Shown piece by piece: positions 1 through 6,547 of a stretch of DNA of 10,379 nt; the stretch's first letter is position 1, and each line of letters begins with the position of its first letter. Position numbers and translations under genes: made by a program. Below the pieces are notes generated by a model. The model had not been told where the DNA came from. It worked only from the letters and a program-made list of their open reading frames with translations, and did no database searches. This stretch comes from Oscillospiraceae bacterium (lineage in GTDB: Bacteria > Bacillota > Clostridia > Oscillospirales > Oscillospiraceae), in NCBI GenBank assembly GCA_031280855.1, contig JAITGH010000178.1:1-10379 (forward strand), written 5' to 3'.

Positions 1-1115
1 ATCATTGACATCAGCTGAGCTGTGGCGGCCTCGACTTCCTCTTCGTAGTACTCGGCGACTTTGTTCAGCATCTTCTCGGACGTGCCGGACTCTTCGCCGA
101 TCGCCAGCATTTGGTGCAAGAGGTTCGGGAAGTGCCCGTCGTTGCGTATGGACTCGGACAGCGGGACACCGATGGAGACCTCGTCGCAGGCGTTGAACAG
201 CGCGTTCCTGAAGAACAGGTTGCTCATCGTATCTCCGGCGATGCGTAAGGACTCGATCAGCTGCATACCGGAACCCATAAGCGTGGACAACGTGCGGGAC
301 ATTCGCGCGGCGGCGGTCTTGACGGTGAAGTTGGAGATAATCGGGATTCGGAACGTCGCGGTCGCGACTGTCTTCTTGCCAAGCTCCGTGCGTACGAACA
401 TCTTGAACCCGACGATGATGGCGACGATGATTCCGACGACGACGTACCATCGGGATTGCAGATAGTCGCTCATGGCTACGGTAAGCTTGGTAATCGCGGG
501 CAGCTCGGTGCCCATCTGTGCGAACATATCCTCGAACGTCGGGACGATTTTGACGAGCATAAGTATCATGACGGCGATGGTGATGGACAGCAGGATCGTG
601 GGATAGATGGAGGCTTTTTTGACCATCGCCTTAACCTTCGCGTCCTTCTCGTACTGGTCGGCCATGCGCGTCATGGAAAGCGACAGACTGCCGGAGGCCT
701 CGCCCGCCGCGACCAGCGGGATGAACATGCGCCCGAACATCTTCGTATGCGGCGCGAACGCGGTCTCTAGGTTATCGCCCTTCTCGACGGAGGTCTTGAC
801 GCTTGTAATCGTGCGAGCCAGCAGTTTGTTCTCGCTTTGCCCGGACAGCATATCCAGCGCCTGGATAAGCGGCACGCCCGCGTCAAGTATCGATACGAAC
901 TGGCGGCAGAATACGCTAAGGTCGCGTGGTTTGGGCTTGGAATCGAAGAAGCTTAGCTCGAAGTTCTTGGTCAGCAACGTGGATTGCTTTACGGATAGCG
1001 GCAGTAGCCCCATGCGCTTGAGTTCGGCTTGAGCGGACTCCTGGTTCAGTGCGGCGATACTGCCGCGTTGTTCGGCTCCCGCCGAGTTTACGGCGACGTA
1101 ACCATATTCAATCAT
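1..1115 (-). CDS. pilC: Type IV pilus inner-membrane platform protein PilC (GspF family), 3' end cut by window edge
   Basis: PilC is the polytopic inner-membrane platform of the type IV pilus; in the family it couples the PilB and PilT motors to pilin assembly and disassembly. Reading the minus strand from ATG at 1115 gives 371 uninterrupted codons to the window edge with no stop; family members are usually about 400 residues, so roughly the last 30 (including the final membrane helix) are missing. Visible features are an N-terminal segment (1-60), a first T2SSF helical domain (about 68-170) beginning with RQFVSILDAGVPL, a membrane helix at about 170-192 running into the typical VPTFEDMF, a second hydrophobic helix at about 222-240, and a second T2SSF domain from about 268 with the conserved GEESG (340-344). 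The start is fixed by AGGAGG at 1124-1129, 8 bases upstream. It lies 17 bases after pilT, so the two are co-transcribed. Identification is strong from fold pattern and gene order. Confidence 0.95.
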   Translation of the reverse strand, partial: MIEYGYVAVNSAGAEQRGSIAALNQESAQAELKRMGLLPLSVKQSTLLTKNFELSFFDSKPKPRDLSVFCRQFVSILDAGVPLIQALDMLSGQSENKLLARTITSVKTSVEKGDNLETAFAPHTKMFGRMFIPLVAAGEASGSLSLSMTRMADQYEKDAKVKAMVKKASIYPTILLSITIAVMILMLVKIVPTFEDMFAQMGTELPAITKLTVAMSDYLQSRWYVVVGIIVAIIVGFKMFVRTELGKKTVATATFRIPIISNFTVKTAAARMSRTLSTLMGSGMQLIESLRIAGDTMSNLFFRNALFNACDEVSIGVPLSESIRNDGHFPNLLHQMLAIGEESGTSEKMLNKVAEYYEEEVEAATAQLMSM

Positions 1116-1132
1116 CCGGTCAGCCTCCTATA

Positions 1133-2203
1133 TTAGTACAGCGTTAGTTTCTTAGCGAGCGAGTTGGGATCCTGAGCGAACGCGAGCGCGGTATCTCCGT
1201 CAATGTCGCCGCGCTGGTAAAGCTCATAGATTGCGTCGTCCATCAGCAGCATTCCGATCTTGCGCGACGTCTGAATGGTTGACGCGATTTGGAAAGTCTT
1301 GCCCTCGCGGATATGGTTCTTGATCGCGCTGTTTGCAAGCATGACCTCCATCGCGGCGACTCGCCCCGTCGTCCCGAATCGCGGCAGCAGTTGCTGCGAT
1401 ACGACGCATTCGACGACTTCGGCAAGCTGGGTTCGGATCTGCTGTTGCTGGTGCGGCGGGAAGACGTCGATGATACGGTCGATGGTGTTCGCGGCTCCGA
1501 TGGTGTGCAGTGTGGAGAATACGAGGTGCCCGGTCTCGGCGGCCGTAACGGCTGCTGAGATTGTTTCAAGGTCGCGCATCTCTCCCACCAGTATCACGTC
1601 CGGGTCTTCGCGAAGCGCAGCGCGTAACGCGGCGGCGAAGCTCATCGTATCGGTGCCGATCTCCCGCTGGTTAACAATCGACTTATTGTGAGAGTGCAGG
1701 TACTCGATCGGATCCTCCAGCGTGATGATGTGAGCGGCCTCGCGATTGTTGATGATGTTGATCATGGAGGCGAGCGTGGTCGACTTACCGCTTCCGGTCG
1801 CACCGGTTACCAGCACCAGCCCTCTGCGTTTATTGCACATCTGAACTACCGCATCGGGAACGCCAAGCTCCCGCGGGTCAGGGATCTTCGAGTTAAGTTT
1901 CCGGGCGACGAGTCCGCACGATGCGCGCTGGTGGAAGATGTTGATACGGAATCGAGCCAACGCCGGAACCGATAGAGCGAAGTCCGCCTCGCCGGTCCTC
2001 TCGTACGTCTCCTTCAGACTCGGCATCTTCATGCGATCCAATAGCGCGTATACGAGCTGCTCCATCGTCGGGGTGTCGAGTATCTCCTTACTCATGGACG
2101 TGATGACTCCGTCAACCCTGCACGAGGGTTCGCGCCCGGCGGTAAGATGTACGTCGGACGCACGCATGTCCGAGCCTTTTCTTAGGTAATCGTCAAGTGT
2201 CAT
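1133..2203 (-). CDS. pilT: Type IV pilus retraction ATPase PilT
   Basis: PilT is the cytoplasmic hexameric ATPase that drives pilus retraction (twitching, surface sensing, DNA uptake) in the PilT/GspE secretion ATPase family. The 356-residue product has the usual length (about 345-370) and all hallmarks: the N-terminal ASDVHL stretch (15-20), Walker A GATGSGKST (134-142), Asp box TLEDPIE (161-167), Walker B with DVILVGEMRD (202-211) and His box GHLVFSTLHT (225-234). The retraction-specific AIRNLIREGK motif of PilT appears as AIKNHIREGK (293-302), which separates it from PilB; it also lacks the PilB zinc cysteines. The ATG at 2203 is only 4 bases past the pilB stop, with GGAGA (2213-2217) inside the pilB 3' end, so translation is probably coupled. 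The order pilB-pilT-pilC is common in Clostridia. All catalytic motifs look intact. Confidence 0.97.
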   Translation of the reverse strand: MTLDDYLRKGSDMRASDVHLTAGREPSCRVDGVITSMSKEILDTPTMEQLVYALLDRMKMPSLKETYERTGEADFALSVPALARFRINIFHQRASCGLVARKLNSKIPDPRELGVPDAVVQMCNKRRGLVLVTGATGSGKSTTLASMINIINNREAAHIITLEDPIEYLHSHNKSIVNQREIGTDTMSFAAALRAALREDPDVILVGEMRDLETISAAVTAAETGHLVFSTLHTIGAANTIDRIIDVFPPHQQQQIRTQLAEVVECVVSQQLLPRFGTTGRVAAMEVMLANSAIKNHIREGKTFQIASTIQTSRKIGMLLMDDAIYELYQRGDIDGDTALAFAQDPNSLAKKLTLY

Positions 2204-2207
2204 GCAA

Positions 2208-3911
2208 CTAAGTCTCCATCGATATTTTCAGCATTTCGGCGATCGTCGTGGTTCCGTCGATAACGTACCGTGAAGCCGCCATACGCAAGGTGTTCATTCC
2301 GTCCCGCACTGCGGAGTCCTTGATCTGCTCGGTTGTCCCGCGTGTCGCGATCAGACGCTTGATCTCCGGGGTAACTTTCATTATCTCGTACACGCCGATT
2401 CGTCCGTAATAGCCGGTTTCGGCGCACATCGGGCAGCCGCGAGGTTCATAGACGGTCAGCCGCTCGTTTTCCGGATATCCGAGCTGCTCCTTCTCATAGT
2501 CGGTCGCGATGTGAGGCTCTCGGCACTGCATACAAAGCTTACGTACAAGCCGCTGTGCGAGGATTCCAACCAAGGCGTCCGCCAGTAGGAACGGCTCCAG
2601 CCCCATGTCGATTAAGCGCGTTACCGTCGCGGCGGAGCTGTTCGTATGCAGCGTGCTTAGTACCAAGTGTCCGGTGATCGACGCCTGAGCGGCTATCGAC
2701 GCGGTTTCATAGTCGCGGATCTCTCCGATCATTATGACGTCCGGGTCTTGACGCAAGATAGACCGCAGCGCGTTTGCGAACGTAAGATCCGCCTTAACGT
2801 TGACCTGTACCTGGTTTACCCCGCCAACCGTGGCCTCGACCGGATCTTCGACGGTTATCAGGTTAACGTCCTGCTTGTTAAGCATTGACAGCGACGCGTA
2901 CAGCGTAGTCGACTTTCCGCTTCCTGTCGGACCGGTGACGAGGATTATCCCGTTCGGGTTGTCTAGGATTGATTGGAAAACGTCCAGATCCTGCTGCGGG
3001 AATCCCAGCTCCGTAAGCTTCCTTGCGAGCCCGTTCGACGACGCGAGCCGCAGAACCAGCTTCTCACCGTAGAACGTCGGCAGCGCGGATACGCGGATAT
3101 CGTAGTCTTGCCGGTCAACCGTGATTGACATACGGCCGTCCTGAGGTTTGCGCTTTTCAGAGATGTCCATCCCGCTGAGGATCTTGATACGCGTAACGAT
3201 TGCGGGAAGCAGCGATATATCGTACCACATCTTGTCATACAGCGCACCGTCGATTCGGTAGCGTACTCGAAGCTGTGTTTCCAGTGCGTCGAAGTGAACG
3301 TCACTCGCCCTTTGGCGAACGGCTTGCTCGAGGATCGAGCGTACCAACTGCACCATAGGTGCGGAGTTAAGCTCGTCGCTTTCCTCGGCTGCGGCTTTCG
3401 CAACTTCTTGGAGTTGGCTCTCGCGCTCCTTGGAGTATTGCTCCGCCGCGCTGTAGGCTTCGTCCGTGCCGAAGTAGCGATCCAGCAACGACTGTATCTC
3501 GCTTTCCACGGCGATTCGAGGGCTGACGCGATAGTTCGTGACGATTGAGATGTCGTCCTGCGCTCCAACGTCCAGCGGATCCCACATCGCGAGGATTAGC
3601 GTAGTGTTGTCCTTCTCGTCGAATCCAATGGGCAGAACGCCGTGTTTGCGCAATACCGAGCTTGGAACCAGGTTAAGTATGTCTTGCGTGATTCGCACTC
3701 CTCGAAGGTCAACCTGAGGTATCCCCGTTTGGATGTGCATCGCGCTTGCGATACCGGCGAATGTTACATATCCCAACGAAACCAGACATTGCCCGAGCCT
3801 CATCTTGCGTTTGGATTGTTCCGAAAGTGCCGTTTTGAGTTGTACGTCGGTGATGAGACCTTGGTGAACCAGTATGTCGCCGAGCCTGAGTTTCTTGGTT
3901 GCGACGGCCAT
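2208..3911 (-). CDS. pilB: Type IV pilus extension ATPase PilB with N-terminal MshEN domain
   Basis: PilB is the hexameric cytoplasmic ATPase that powers pilin polymerisation. The 567-residue product starts with an MshEN (T2SSE N-terminal) domain of about 145 residues, holding two 24-residue motifs at 9-32 and 38-61 separated by the canonical 5 residues and followed by the IPQVDL stretch. Established work on MshE and clostridial PilB shows this domain can bind cyclic-di-GMP; binding here is inferred. A charged linker (about 150-182) leads into the motor: SDVHFDA (203-209), Walker A GPTGSGKST (327-335), Asp box ITVEDPVE (352-359), Walker B DVIMIGEIRD (391-400) and His box GHLVLSTLHT (414-423). 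A tetracysteine zinc site (C460, C463, C493, C496) is typical of PilB/GspE and absent from PilT. The start is supported by GGAGG at 3921-3925, 9 bases upstream. It lies 48 bases after the small MshEN-like gene and 4 bases before pilT. Confidence 0.97.
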   Translation of the reverse strand: MAVATKKLRLGDILVHQGLITDVQLKTALSEQSKRKMRLGQCLVSLGYVTFAGIASAMHIQTGIPQVDLRGVRITQDILNLVPSSVLRKHGVLPIGFDEKDNTTLILAMWDPLDVGAQDDISIVTNYRVSPRIAVESEIQSLLDRYFGTDEAYSAAEQYSKERESQLQEVAKAAAEESDELNSAPMVQLVRSILEQAVRQRASDVHFDALETQLRVRYRIDGALYDKMWYDISLLPAIVTRIKILSGMDISEKRKPQDGRMSITVDRQDYDIRVSALPTFYGEKLVLRLASSNGLARKLTELGFPQQDLDVFQSILDNPNGIILVTGPTGSGKSTTLYASLSMLNKQDVNLITVEDPVEATVGGVNQVQVNVKADLTFANALRSILRQDPDVIMIGEIRDYETASIAAQASITGHLVLSTLHTNSSAATVTRLIDMGLEPFLLADALVGILAQRLVRKLCMQCREPHIATDYEKEQLGYPENERLTVYEPRGCPMCAETGYYGRIGVYEIMKVTPEIKRLIATRGTTEQIKDSAVRDGMNTLRMAASRYVIDGTTTIAEMLKISMET

Positions 3912-3959
3912 CGCTCGCTGCCTCCGTTTCGCGCCGGATTTGTTCCGGCTGATTTTTCT

Positions 3960-4187
3960 TTACGCCAGAGTCAATACCATGCTCTCGATTCCGCTTAGTT
4001 GAAGCGTAAGCGCCTCATCGAGCTGCTGTTCGGTAATCAAGTTCTTGCGTAGGAGGATCTCGCCAAGTCTGCGGTTATAGCGGCTTACCAATTGCTCCTG
4101 CAACGCGGATCGCAATTGCGACCTCGTGATAAGACCCTCATCGAAGAGGATCTCGCCGATCCTTCGGTAGTGATTCACGTCAGTCAT
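3960..4187 (-). CDS. Stand-alone 75-residue MshEN-like (tandem c-di-GMP-motif) protein, first gene of the pil operon
   Basis: This small protein is almost nothing but two copies of the MshEN motif, which in MshE-type ATPases has the form RLGxxLVxxGxIxxxxLxxxLxxQ and forms a cyclic-di-GMP pocket. Copy 1 is residues 9-32 (RIGEILFDEGLIT ... ALQEQ) and copy 2 residues 40-63 (RLGEILLRKNLIT ... ALTLQ). Copy 1 matches well at R9, G11, L14, G18, I20, L25, L29 and Q32. Copy 2 has asparagine (N49) in place of the conserved glycine. The spacer between copies is 7 residues rather than the 5 in the adjacent PilB. No membrane segment, signal peptide or ATPase domain follows; the protein stops 12 residues after copy 2. 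A strong AAGGAG site (4195-4200) lies 7 bases before ATG, so it is a real gene and not a pseudogene remnant by that test. It leads the pilB-pilT-pilC operon. A regulatory or PilB-partner role is plausible but unproven; a partial duplication of pilB is the likely origin. Confidence 0.85.
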   Translation of the reverse strand: MTDVNHYRRIGEILFDEGLITRSQLRSALQEQLVSRYNRRLGEILLRKNLITEQQLDEALTLQLSGIESMVLTLA

Positions 4188-4270
4188 GATTCGGCTCCTT
4201 CCGACATCAAGTAGATTGAGTTGCCGTTTTTATCTTACATCGTAATATATCGTACACTTTTGGGAATACT

Positions 4271-4396
4271 TTACGTTACTTGTTGTAATTATTTTCAACC
4301 TTTATGTCCCGTCAAAGTATCATTACGTAACCTTTCATATCAGACAGTTATATGCAGTAGCGATTTGAGGTAACTTTCATCTCCACTATTACGTAA
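4271..4396. repeat. TTACGTAA palindromes, possible operator sites
   Basis: Perfect TTACGTAA octamers occur at 4323-4330 and 4389-4396, and a 7-of-8 copy TTACGTTA at 4271-4278. The two perfect copies lie upstream of the candidate -35 box (4310-4315); the near copy lies just downstream of the -10 box. A second shared element, GTAACCTTTCAT at 4327-4338 and GTAACTTTCAT at 4370-4380, overlaps or neighbours them. Palindromes clustered around a promoter are what dimeric regulator sites look like. An AT-rich context raises the chance expectation, so this stays tentative. Confidence 0.45.
4288..4315 (-). promoter_or_regulatory. Candidate sigma-A promoter for the pil operon
   Basis: On the minus strand TTGACG (4315-4310, 5 of 6 to consensus) is followed after 16 bases by AATAAT (4293-4288, 5 of 6). 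Transcription from here would leave a leader of roughly 95 bases before the small MshEN-like gene. The assignment rests only on box similarity in an AT-rich region, where chance matches are common. Confidence 0.5.
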
Positions 4397-4540
4397 GACC
4401 ATAAGTTTTCGACTCGTTTTATGTTATATGGTTAAAAACGCCTGACATTTTATATTATCGAAGCTTATGCGCGAAACTTTATACGACTCGTAAAAAAACA
4501 TCTAAATTTTCTCATAAATTGAAGCTCGGCTATAGACAAA

Positions 4541-4576
4541 CCCGGACGAGGTACGTGTACACGCACCTCGTCCGGG
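4541..4576 (-). terminator. Hairpin terminator after divIC
   Basis: A perfect 12-bp stem, CCCGGACGAGGT at 4541-4552 pairing with ACCTCGTCCGGG at 4565-4576, begins 15 bases after the divIC stop. The inner CGTG/CACG bases can extend the stem past one mismatch. On the minus strand the stem is followed by TTTGTCT, a weak T tract. It separates the yabP-yabQ-divIC unit from the pilus region. Confidence 0.8.
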
Positions 4577-4591
4577 CTTGAGCCTTTCACG

Positions 4592-4864
4592 CTAGTTCGA
4601 CTTGAACACGATCTCTCCGGGCAGAATGAACCCCAAGCGGCTTCGAGCGATGTTCTCCCGCACTTTGGGATCGTTCGCCGATTGCACTTGCACCTTGAGC
4701 GCCGCATTCGACGATTGCAGTTCCTTCAGCTGACGCGACAGGTCGGAGTTTTGGTTTCTCGCCGCCGCTATCTGCTTGTTGGTGTTGTGGATCTGCGTGA
4801 TTGCGAAGATCGCCAGCACGATGATGATTGCCGCCGTCAAGCGGCTGAGCTTTGTCTTTTGCAT
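4592..4864 (-). CDS. divIC: DivIC/FtsB-family septum formation protein
   Basis: This 90-residue protein matches the DivIC/FtsB septum formation initiator family: a short cytoplasmic basic N-terminus, one membrane helix (about 10-26), an extracytoplasmic coiled coil (about 28-62, with ARNQNSDLSRQLKELQSSN), and the family C-terminal signature ARSRLGFILPGEIVF (73-87). In the family the protein sits in the divisome with FtsL and DivIB/FtsQ and helps activate septal peptidoglycan synthesis. A strong AGGAGG lies a few bases upstream of ATG 4864. It follows yabQ by 24 bases, the same order (yabP-yabQ-divIC) known from Bacillus and many Clostridia, which supports DivIC over FtsL. A hairpin terminator follows the stop codon. 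Confidence 0.9.
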   Translation of the reverse strand: MQKTKLSRLTAAIIIVLAIFAITQIHNTNKQIAAARNQNSDLSRQLKELQSSNAALKVQVQSANDPKVRENIARSRLGFILPGEIVFKSN

Positions 4865-4888
4865 TACTGCCTCCTTGCAGCTGCGCGG

Positions 4889-5407
4889 TTACGGCAAAGG
4901 CGAGCGCTCGCCCGCGCCGGTTATGCCCCGTCCTCCCGCGGGGTGCCGGGTGTGAAGCTTGTATGTACCGTCGATTCTTCTGACCTTGTTGACATAACGC
5001 ACACGCTTCCGTATGGCGTCGCCGGTTTGCTTTCTCGCTCGATTCAACAGCCTGAACGGTCGGAGACACCACTGTATTATTCTTCGTATAATTTTCAGTA
5101 AACTATAGAGGCCTTTCGTCACTAACTTTGAAAAAATGAGCATATACAGCGCGATTCCCGGCGCCACGAACAGCAGCAGCGTGAACCGAAGCCGACCGCC
5201 GCCCGGCCCGAATCCCAGCATGAAGAACCCGAGCGCACACACCGTGCAGTACGCCGCATCCAAAACGCCCGCGATTACCGTCTTGCGCAGCGTGCCCTTC
5301 GTCATTCGGCGGAACACCGACAGAACATCGTATAACACGCCTGACGCTATCCCCATCAAGAACGCGTACGCCGCCTCCATCGCTTGCGTCGTCAGTTTGA
5401 TCTCCAT
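4889..5407 (-). CDS. yabQ: Spore cortex biosynthesis protein YabQ
   Basis: YabQ is a membrane protein of the forespore outer membrane needed for spore cortex formation. The 172-residue product shows the family pattern: an N-terminal helix beginning EAAYAFLMGIASGVLYDVLSV (about 11-31), a basic stretch, a second helix (about 43-66, AGVLDAAYCTVCALGFFML), a third (about 73-95, RFTLLLFVAPGIALYMLIF), then a long arginine- and lysine-rich cytoplasmic tail. The start ATG overlaps the yabP stop by one base (TAATG at 5409-5405), a typical coupled arrangement. The last 25 or so residues are Gly/Arg-rich and contain a 14-base DNA palindrome. It is followed closely by divIC. Family assignment is from membrane pattern plus the diagnostic gene order. 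Confidence 0.9.
   Translation of the reverse strand: MEIKLTTQAMEAAYAFLMGIASGVLYDVLSVFRRMTKGTLRKTVIAGVLDAAYCTVCALGFFMLGFGPGGGRLRFTLLLFVAPGIALYMLIFSKLVTKGLYSLLKIIRRIIQWCLRPFRLLNRARKQTGDAIRKRVRYVNKVRRIDGTYKLHTRHPAGGRGITGAGERSPLP
4899..4912. repeat. 14-bp perfect palindrome near the yabQ stop
   Basis: GGCGAGCGCTCGCC reads the same on both strands. It lies in the last codons of yabQ, about 35 bases before the divIC start. With no loop and no following T tract it is not a classical terminator. It could fold weakly in mRNA or simply reflect GC-rich codons. Confidence 0.5.
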
Positions 5408-5691
5408 TACTTGAACAAACGTGCGAATAAGCCGCTTTTGACTGACTCGTCTTCATAGTCCATCGCGTCAACCTTGCCGCTTACGGATAGCTCGCCGCCA
5501 TCGGTTGACAGCTTCTCAATCTTCAGCGCGGAGCCGCGGATAATCAGCACACCTGCGGAAGTGTGCAGAACGATTAGCTGCTCGTCGAAGCTTTCTATGT
5601 CGTCCACGGAGCTTACGACCAGTTTGCGCCGTCCGACCAGCGATACCGCGTGGCTCGACCATTGCTGTTGCTTCAAGTCTGTTCGTTCCAT
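5407..5691 (-). CDS. yabP: Sporulation protein YabP (spore cortex)
   Basis: YabP is a small sporulation protein required with YabQ for cortex formation. From ATG 5691 the product is 94 residues and shows the YabP/YqfC-type beta-rich pattern: QQWSSHAVSLVGRRKLVVSSVDDIESFDEQLIVLHTSAG in short form (about 8-46), then LIIRGSALKIEKLSTDGGELSVSGKVDAMDY, ending in a short basic tail. The reading frame stays open further upstream to TTG at 5709, but GGGAGG (5700-5705) lies inside that extension and is well spaced (8 to 9 bases) for ATG 5691, so the shorter start is chosen. The gene overlaps yabQ by one base. In Bacillus yabP is expressed under mother-cell sigma-E; a promoter-like region with a CATATAAT box lies just upstream here. 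Confidence 0.92.
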   Translation of the reverse strand: MERTDLKQQQWSSHAVSLVGRRKLVVSSVDDIESFDEQLIVLHTSAGVLIIRGSALKIEKLSTDGGELSVSGKVDAMDYEDESVKSGLFARLFK

Positions 5692-5730
5692 ATGCGTGCC
5701 CTCCCGCAATCACTCGACTTTGGCGTATGC

Positions 5731-5760
5731 GTGTCCGTTTACTATTATATGCGCGGACAC
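5731..5760. repeat. Inverted repeat flanking the yabP -10 box
   Basis: GTGTCCG at 5731-5737 and CGGACAC at 5754-5760 are perfect 7-base inverted arms separated by 16 bases that contain the TATAAT/CATATAAT box. The placement over a promoter suggests a dimeric regulator site, or a hairpin in the leader of a longer transcript. Confidence 0.45.
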
Positions 5761-5772
5761 GGCATATAAGAA
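5744..5772 (-). promoter_or_regulatory. Candidate promoter for yabP-yabQ-divIC
   Basis: On the minus strand TTCTTA (5772-5767) precedes a perfect TATAAT (5749-5744) by 17 bases, a weak -35 with an ideal sigma-A -10. The same bases extended read CATATAAT (5751-5744), one change from the sigma-E -10 CATACANT, which would suit a yabP promoter. The only upstream ATA lies 13 bases before it, shorter than usual for sigma-E. Which sigma factor is used cannot be decided by eye. Confidence 0.5.
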
Positions 5773-5775
5773 CGC

Positions 5776-5803
5776 AAAGACGGGATCTGCCGATCCCGTC
5801 TTT
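5776..5803 (-). terminator. Hairpin terminator after the rluB group
   Basis: AAAGACGGGATC (5776-5787) and GATCCCGTCTTT (5792-5803) form a perfect 12-bp stem with the 4-base loop TGCC, starting 18 bases after the rluB stop. On the minus strand the stem ends in CTTT and is followed by a T-rich stretch (GCGTTCTTAT). It should end transcription from the ytfI-ytfJ-dac-rluB group, and its symmetric A/T ends could also work in the other direction. Confidence 0.82.
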
Positions 5804-5821
5804 CACAATCGCGTGTGCGCG

Positions 5822-6538
5822 TCAATCCTCGAACAGCGACGCGATCTCGCGCTCGGTAAGCTCCCGCGCTTCGCCGGAGTGCAATCCGCCAAGCCGAAGC
5901 TTCCCGATCCCGACGCGAGTAAGCCGCATAACCTCCGCCCCTAACGCCTCACACATGTTGCGAATCTCGCGGTTCTTCCCCTCGCGCAATGTGAGTTCCA
6001 GCAGCGCGGTTCCGGCGGAGGCGTCATTCTCCAGCACTACGGTATCGCACCCGCCGTACGTTACGCCCTTTACCGTAAGCGGCTCACGGAACCGTGTCGC
6101 TAAGTACTCCGCGTCGCGAACGCGAACTCGAACGCGGTAGAGTTTCGCGACACGGTAACTTGGGTGCGTAAGCCGCTTCGTAAGCTCGCCGTCGTTCGTC
6201 AGAAGCAGCATACCGTCGGAGTTGAGGTCAAGCCGCCCGACAGGGTAGACTCTCTCCCGACGCGCCTCCAGCAGATCCATGACCGTCTTGCGACCGCGGT
6301 CGTCACTCGCGGTCGACAGATAGCCGCGAGGCTTGTTGAGCATCAGCACAACGCGCTTATCCCGCTTCGCCGTAAGCGCAACGCCGTCCACCGTGATCAG
6401 ATGCCACTGCGGATCCGCCTTATCGCCAAGCTTCGACGTAACCCCGTCGACCGCGACGCGTCCGGCGGCGATCATCTCCTCCGCTTTACGGCGCGAGCAT
6501 ATGCCGTATTCCGACAGTATCTTTTGTAGTCGTTCCAT
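5822..6538 (-). CDS. rluB: rRNA pseudouridine synthase, RsuA/RluB family
   Basis: The enzyme isomerises a specific uridine in ribosomal RNA to pseudouridine. The 238-residue product has an N-terminal S4 RNA-binding domain (about 1-60; MERLQKILSEYGICSRRKAE) and a C-terminal synthase domain. The catalytic motif GRLDLNSDG is at 101-109, with D104 as the expected catalytic aspartate, preceded by NKPRGYLST (68-76). The family signature EGKNREIRNMCEALG is at 186-200. Length and motifs fit RluB (23S) or RsuA (16S); Firmicute homologues are usually annotated RluB, but exact target cannot be read from sequence. GGAG lies 4 bases upstream of ATG 6538. It starts 9 bases after dac and is followed by a terminator, so it is the last gene of its transcription group. 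Confidence 0.93.
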   Translation of the reverse strand: MERLQKILSEYGICSRRKAEEMIAAGRVAVDGVTSKLGDKADPQWHLITVDGVALTAKRDKRVVLMLNKPRGYLSTASDDRGRKTVMDLLEARRERVYPVGRLDLNSDGMLLLTNDGELTKRLTHPSYRVAKLYRVRVRVRDAEYLATRFREPLTVKGVTYGGCDTVVLENDASAGTALLELTLREGKNREIRNMCEALGAEVMRLTRVGIGKLRLGGLHSGEARELTEREIASLFED

Positions 6539-6547
6539 ATCGCTCCG

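Larger units (their letters stand above)
4188..4540. promoter_or_regulatory. AT-rich non-coding region upstream of the pilus operon
   Basis: About 350 bases contain no gene I can support on either strand, and the composition is strikingly richer in A+T than the flanking genes. The region holds two perfect TTACGTAA palindromes and a near copy, a repeated ATGAAAG(G)TTAC element on the minus strand, and a candidate sigma-A promoter, each listed separately. I looked for the conserved cores of the c-di-GMP-I riboswitch and found none. Short ATG-initiated frames here are under 12 codons and lack a ribosome binding site. The simplest reading is a regulated promoter region with a long leader for the pil genes. 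Confidence 0.7.

Noticed and set aside
61..1032. Long plus-strand open frames opposite pilC
   Set aside because: They lie antisense to a clear PilC reading frame, have no ribosome sites, and their products show no recognisable domains.
4484..4498. ACGA-C-TCGT near-palindrome next to a run of A as a plus-strand or minus-strand terminator
   Set aside because: The stem is only 4 bp, and on the minus strand the T run precedes rather than follows it.
4201..4540. c-di-GMP riboswitch or small peptide gene in the AT-rich gap
   Set aside because: No c-di-GMP-I core sequence is recognisable, and the short ATG frames (for example near 4380 and 4338 on the minus strand) are under 12 codons without ribosome sites.
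5692..5709. Upstream TTG start for YabP
   Set aside because: It would place the GGGAGG ribosome site inside the coding region and has no site of its own; ATG 5691 is well spaced from GGGAGG.
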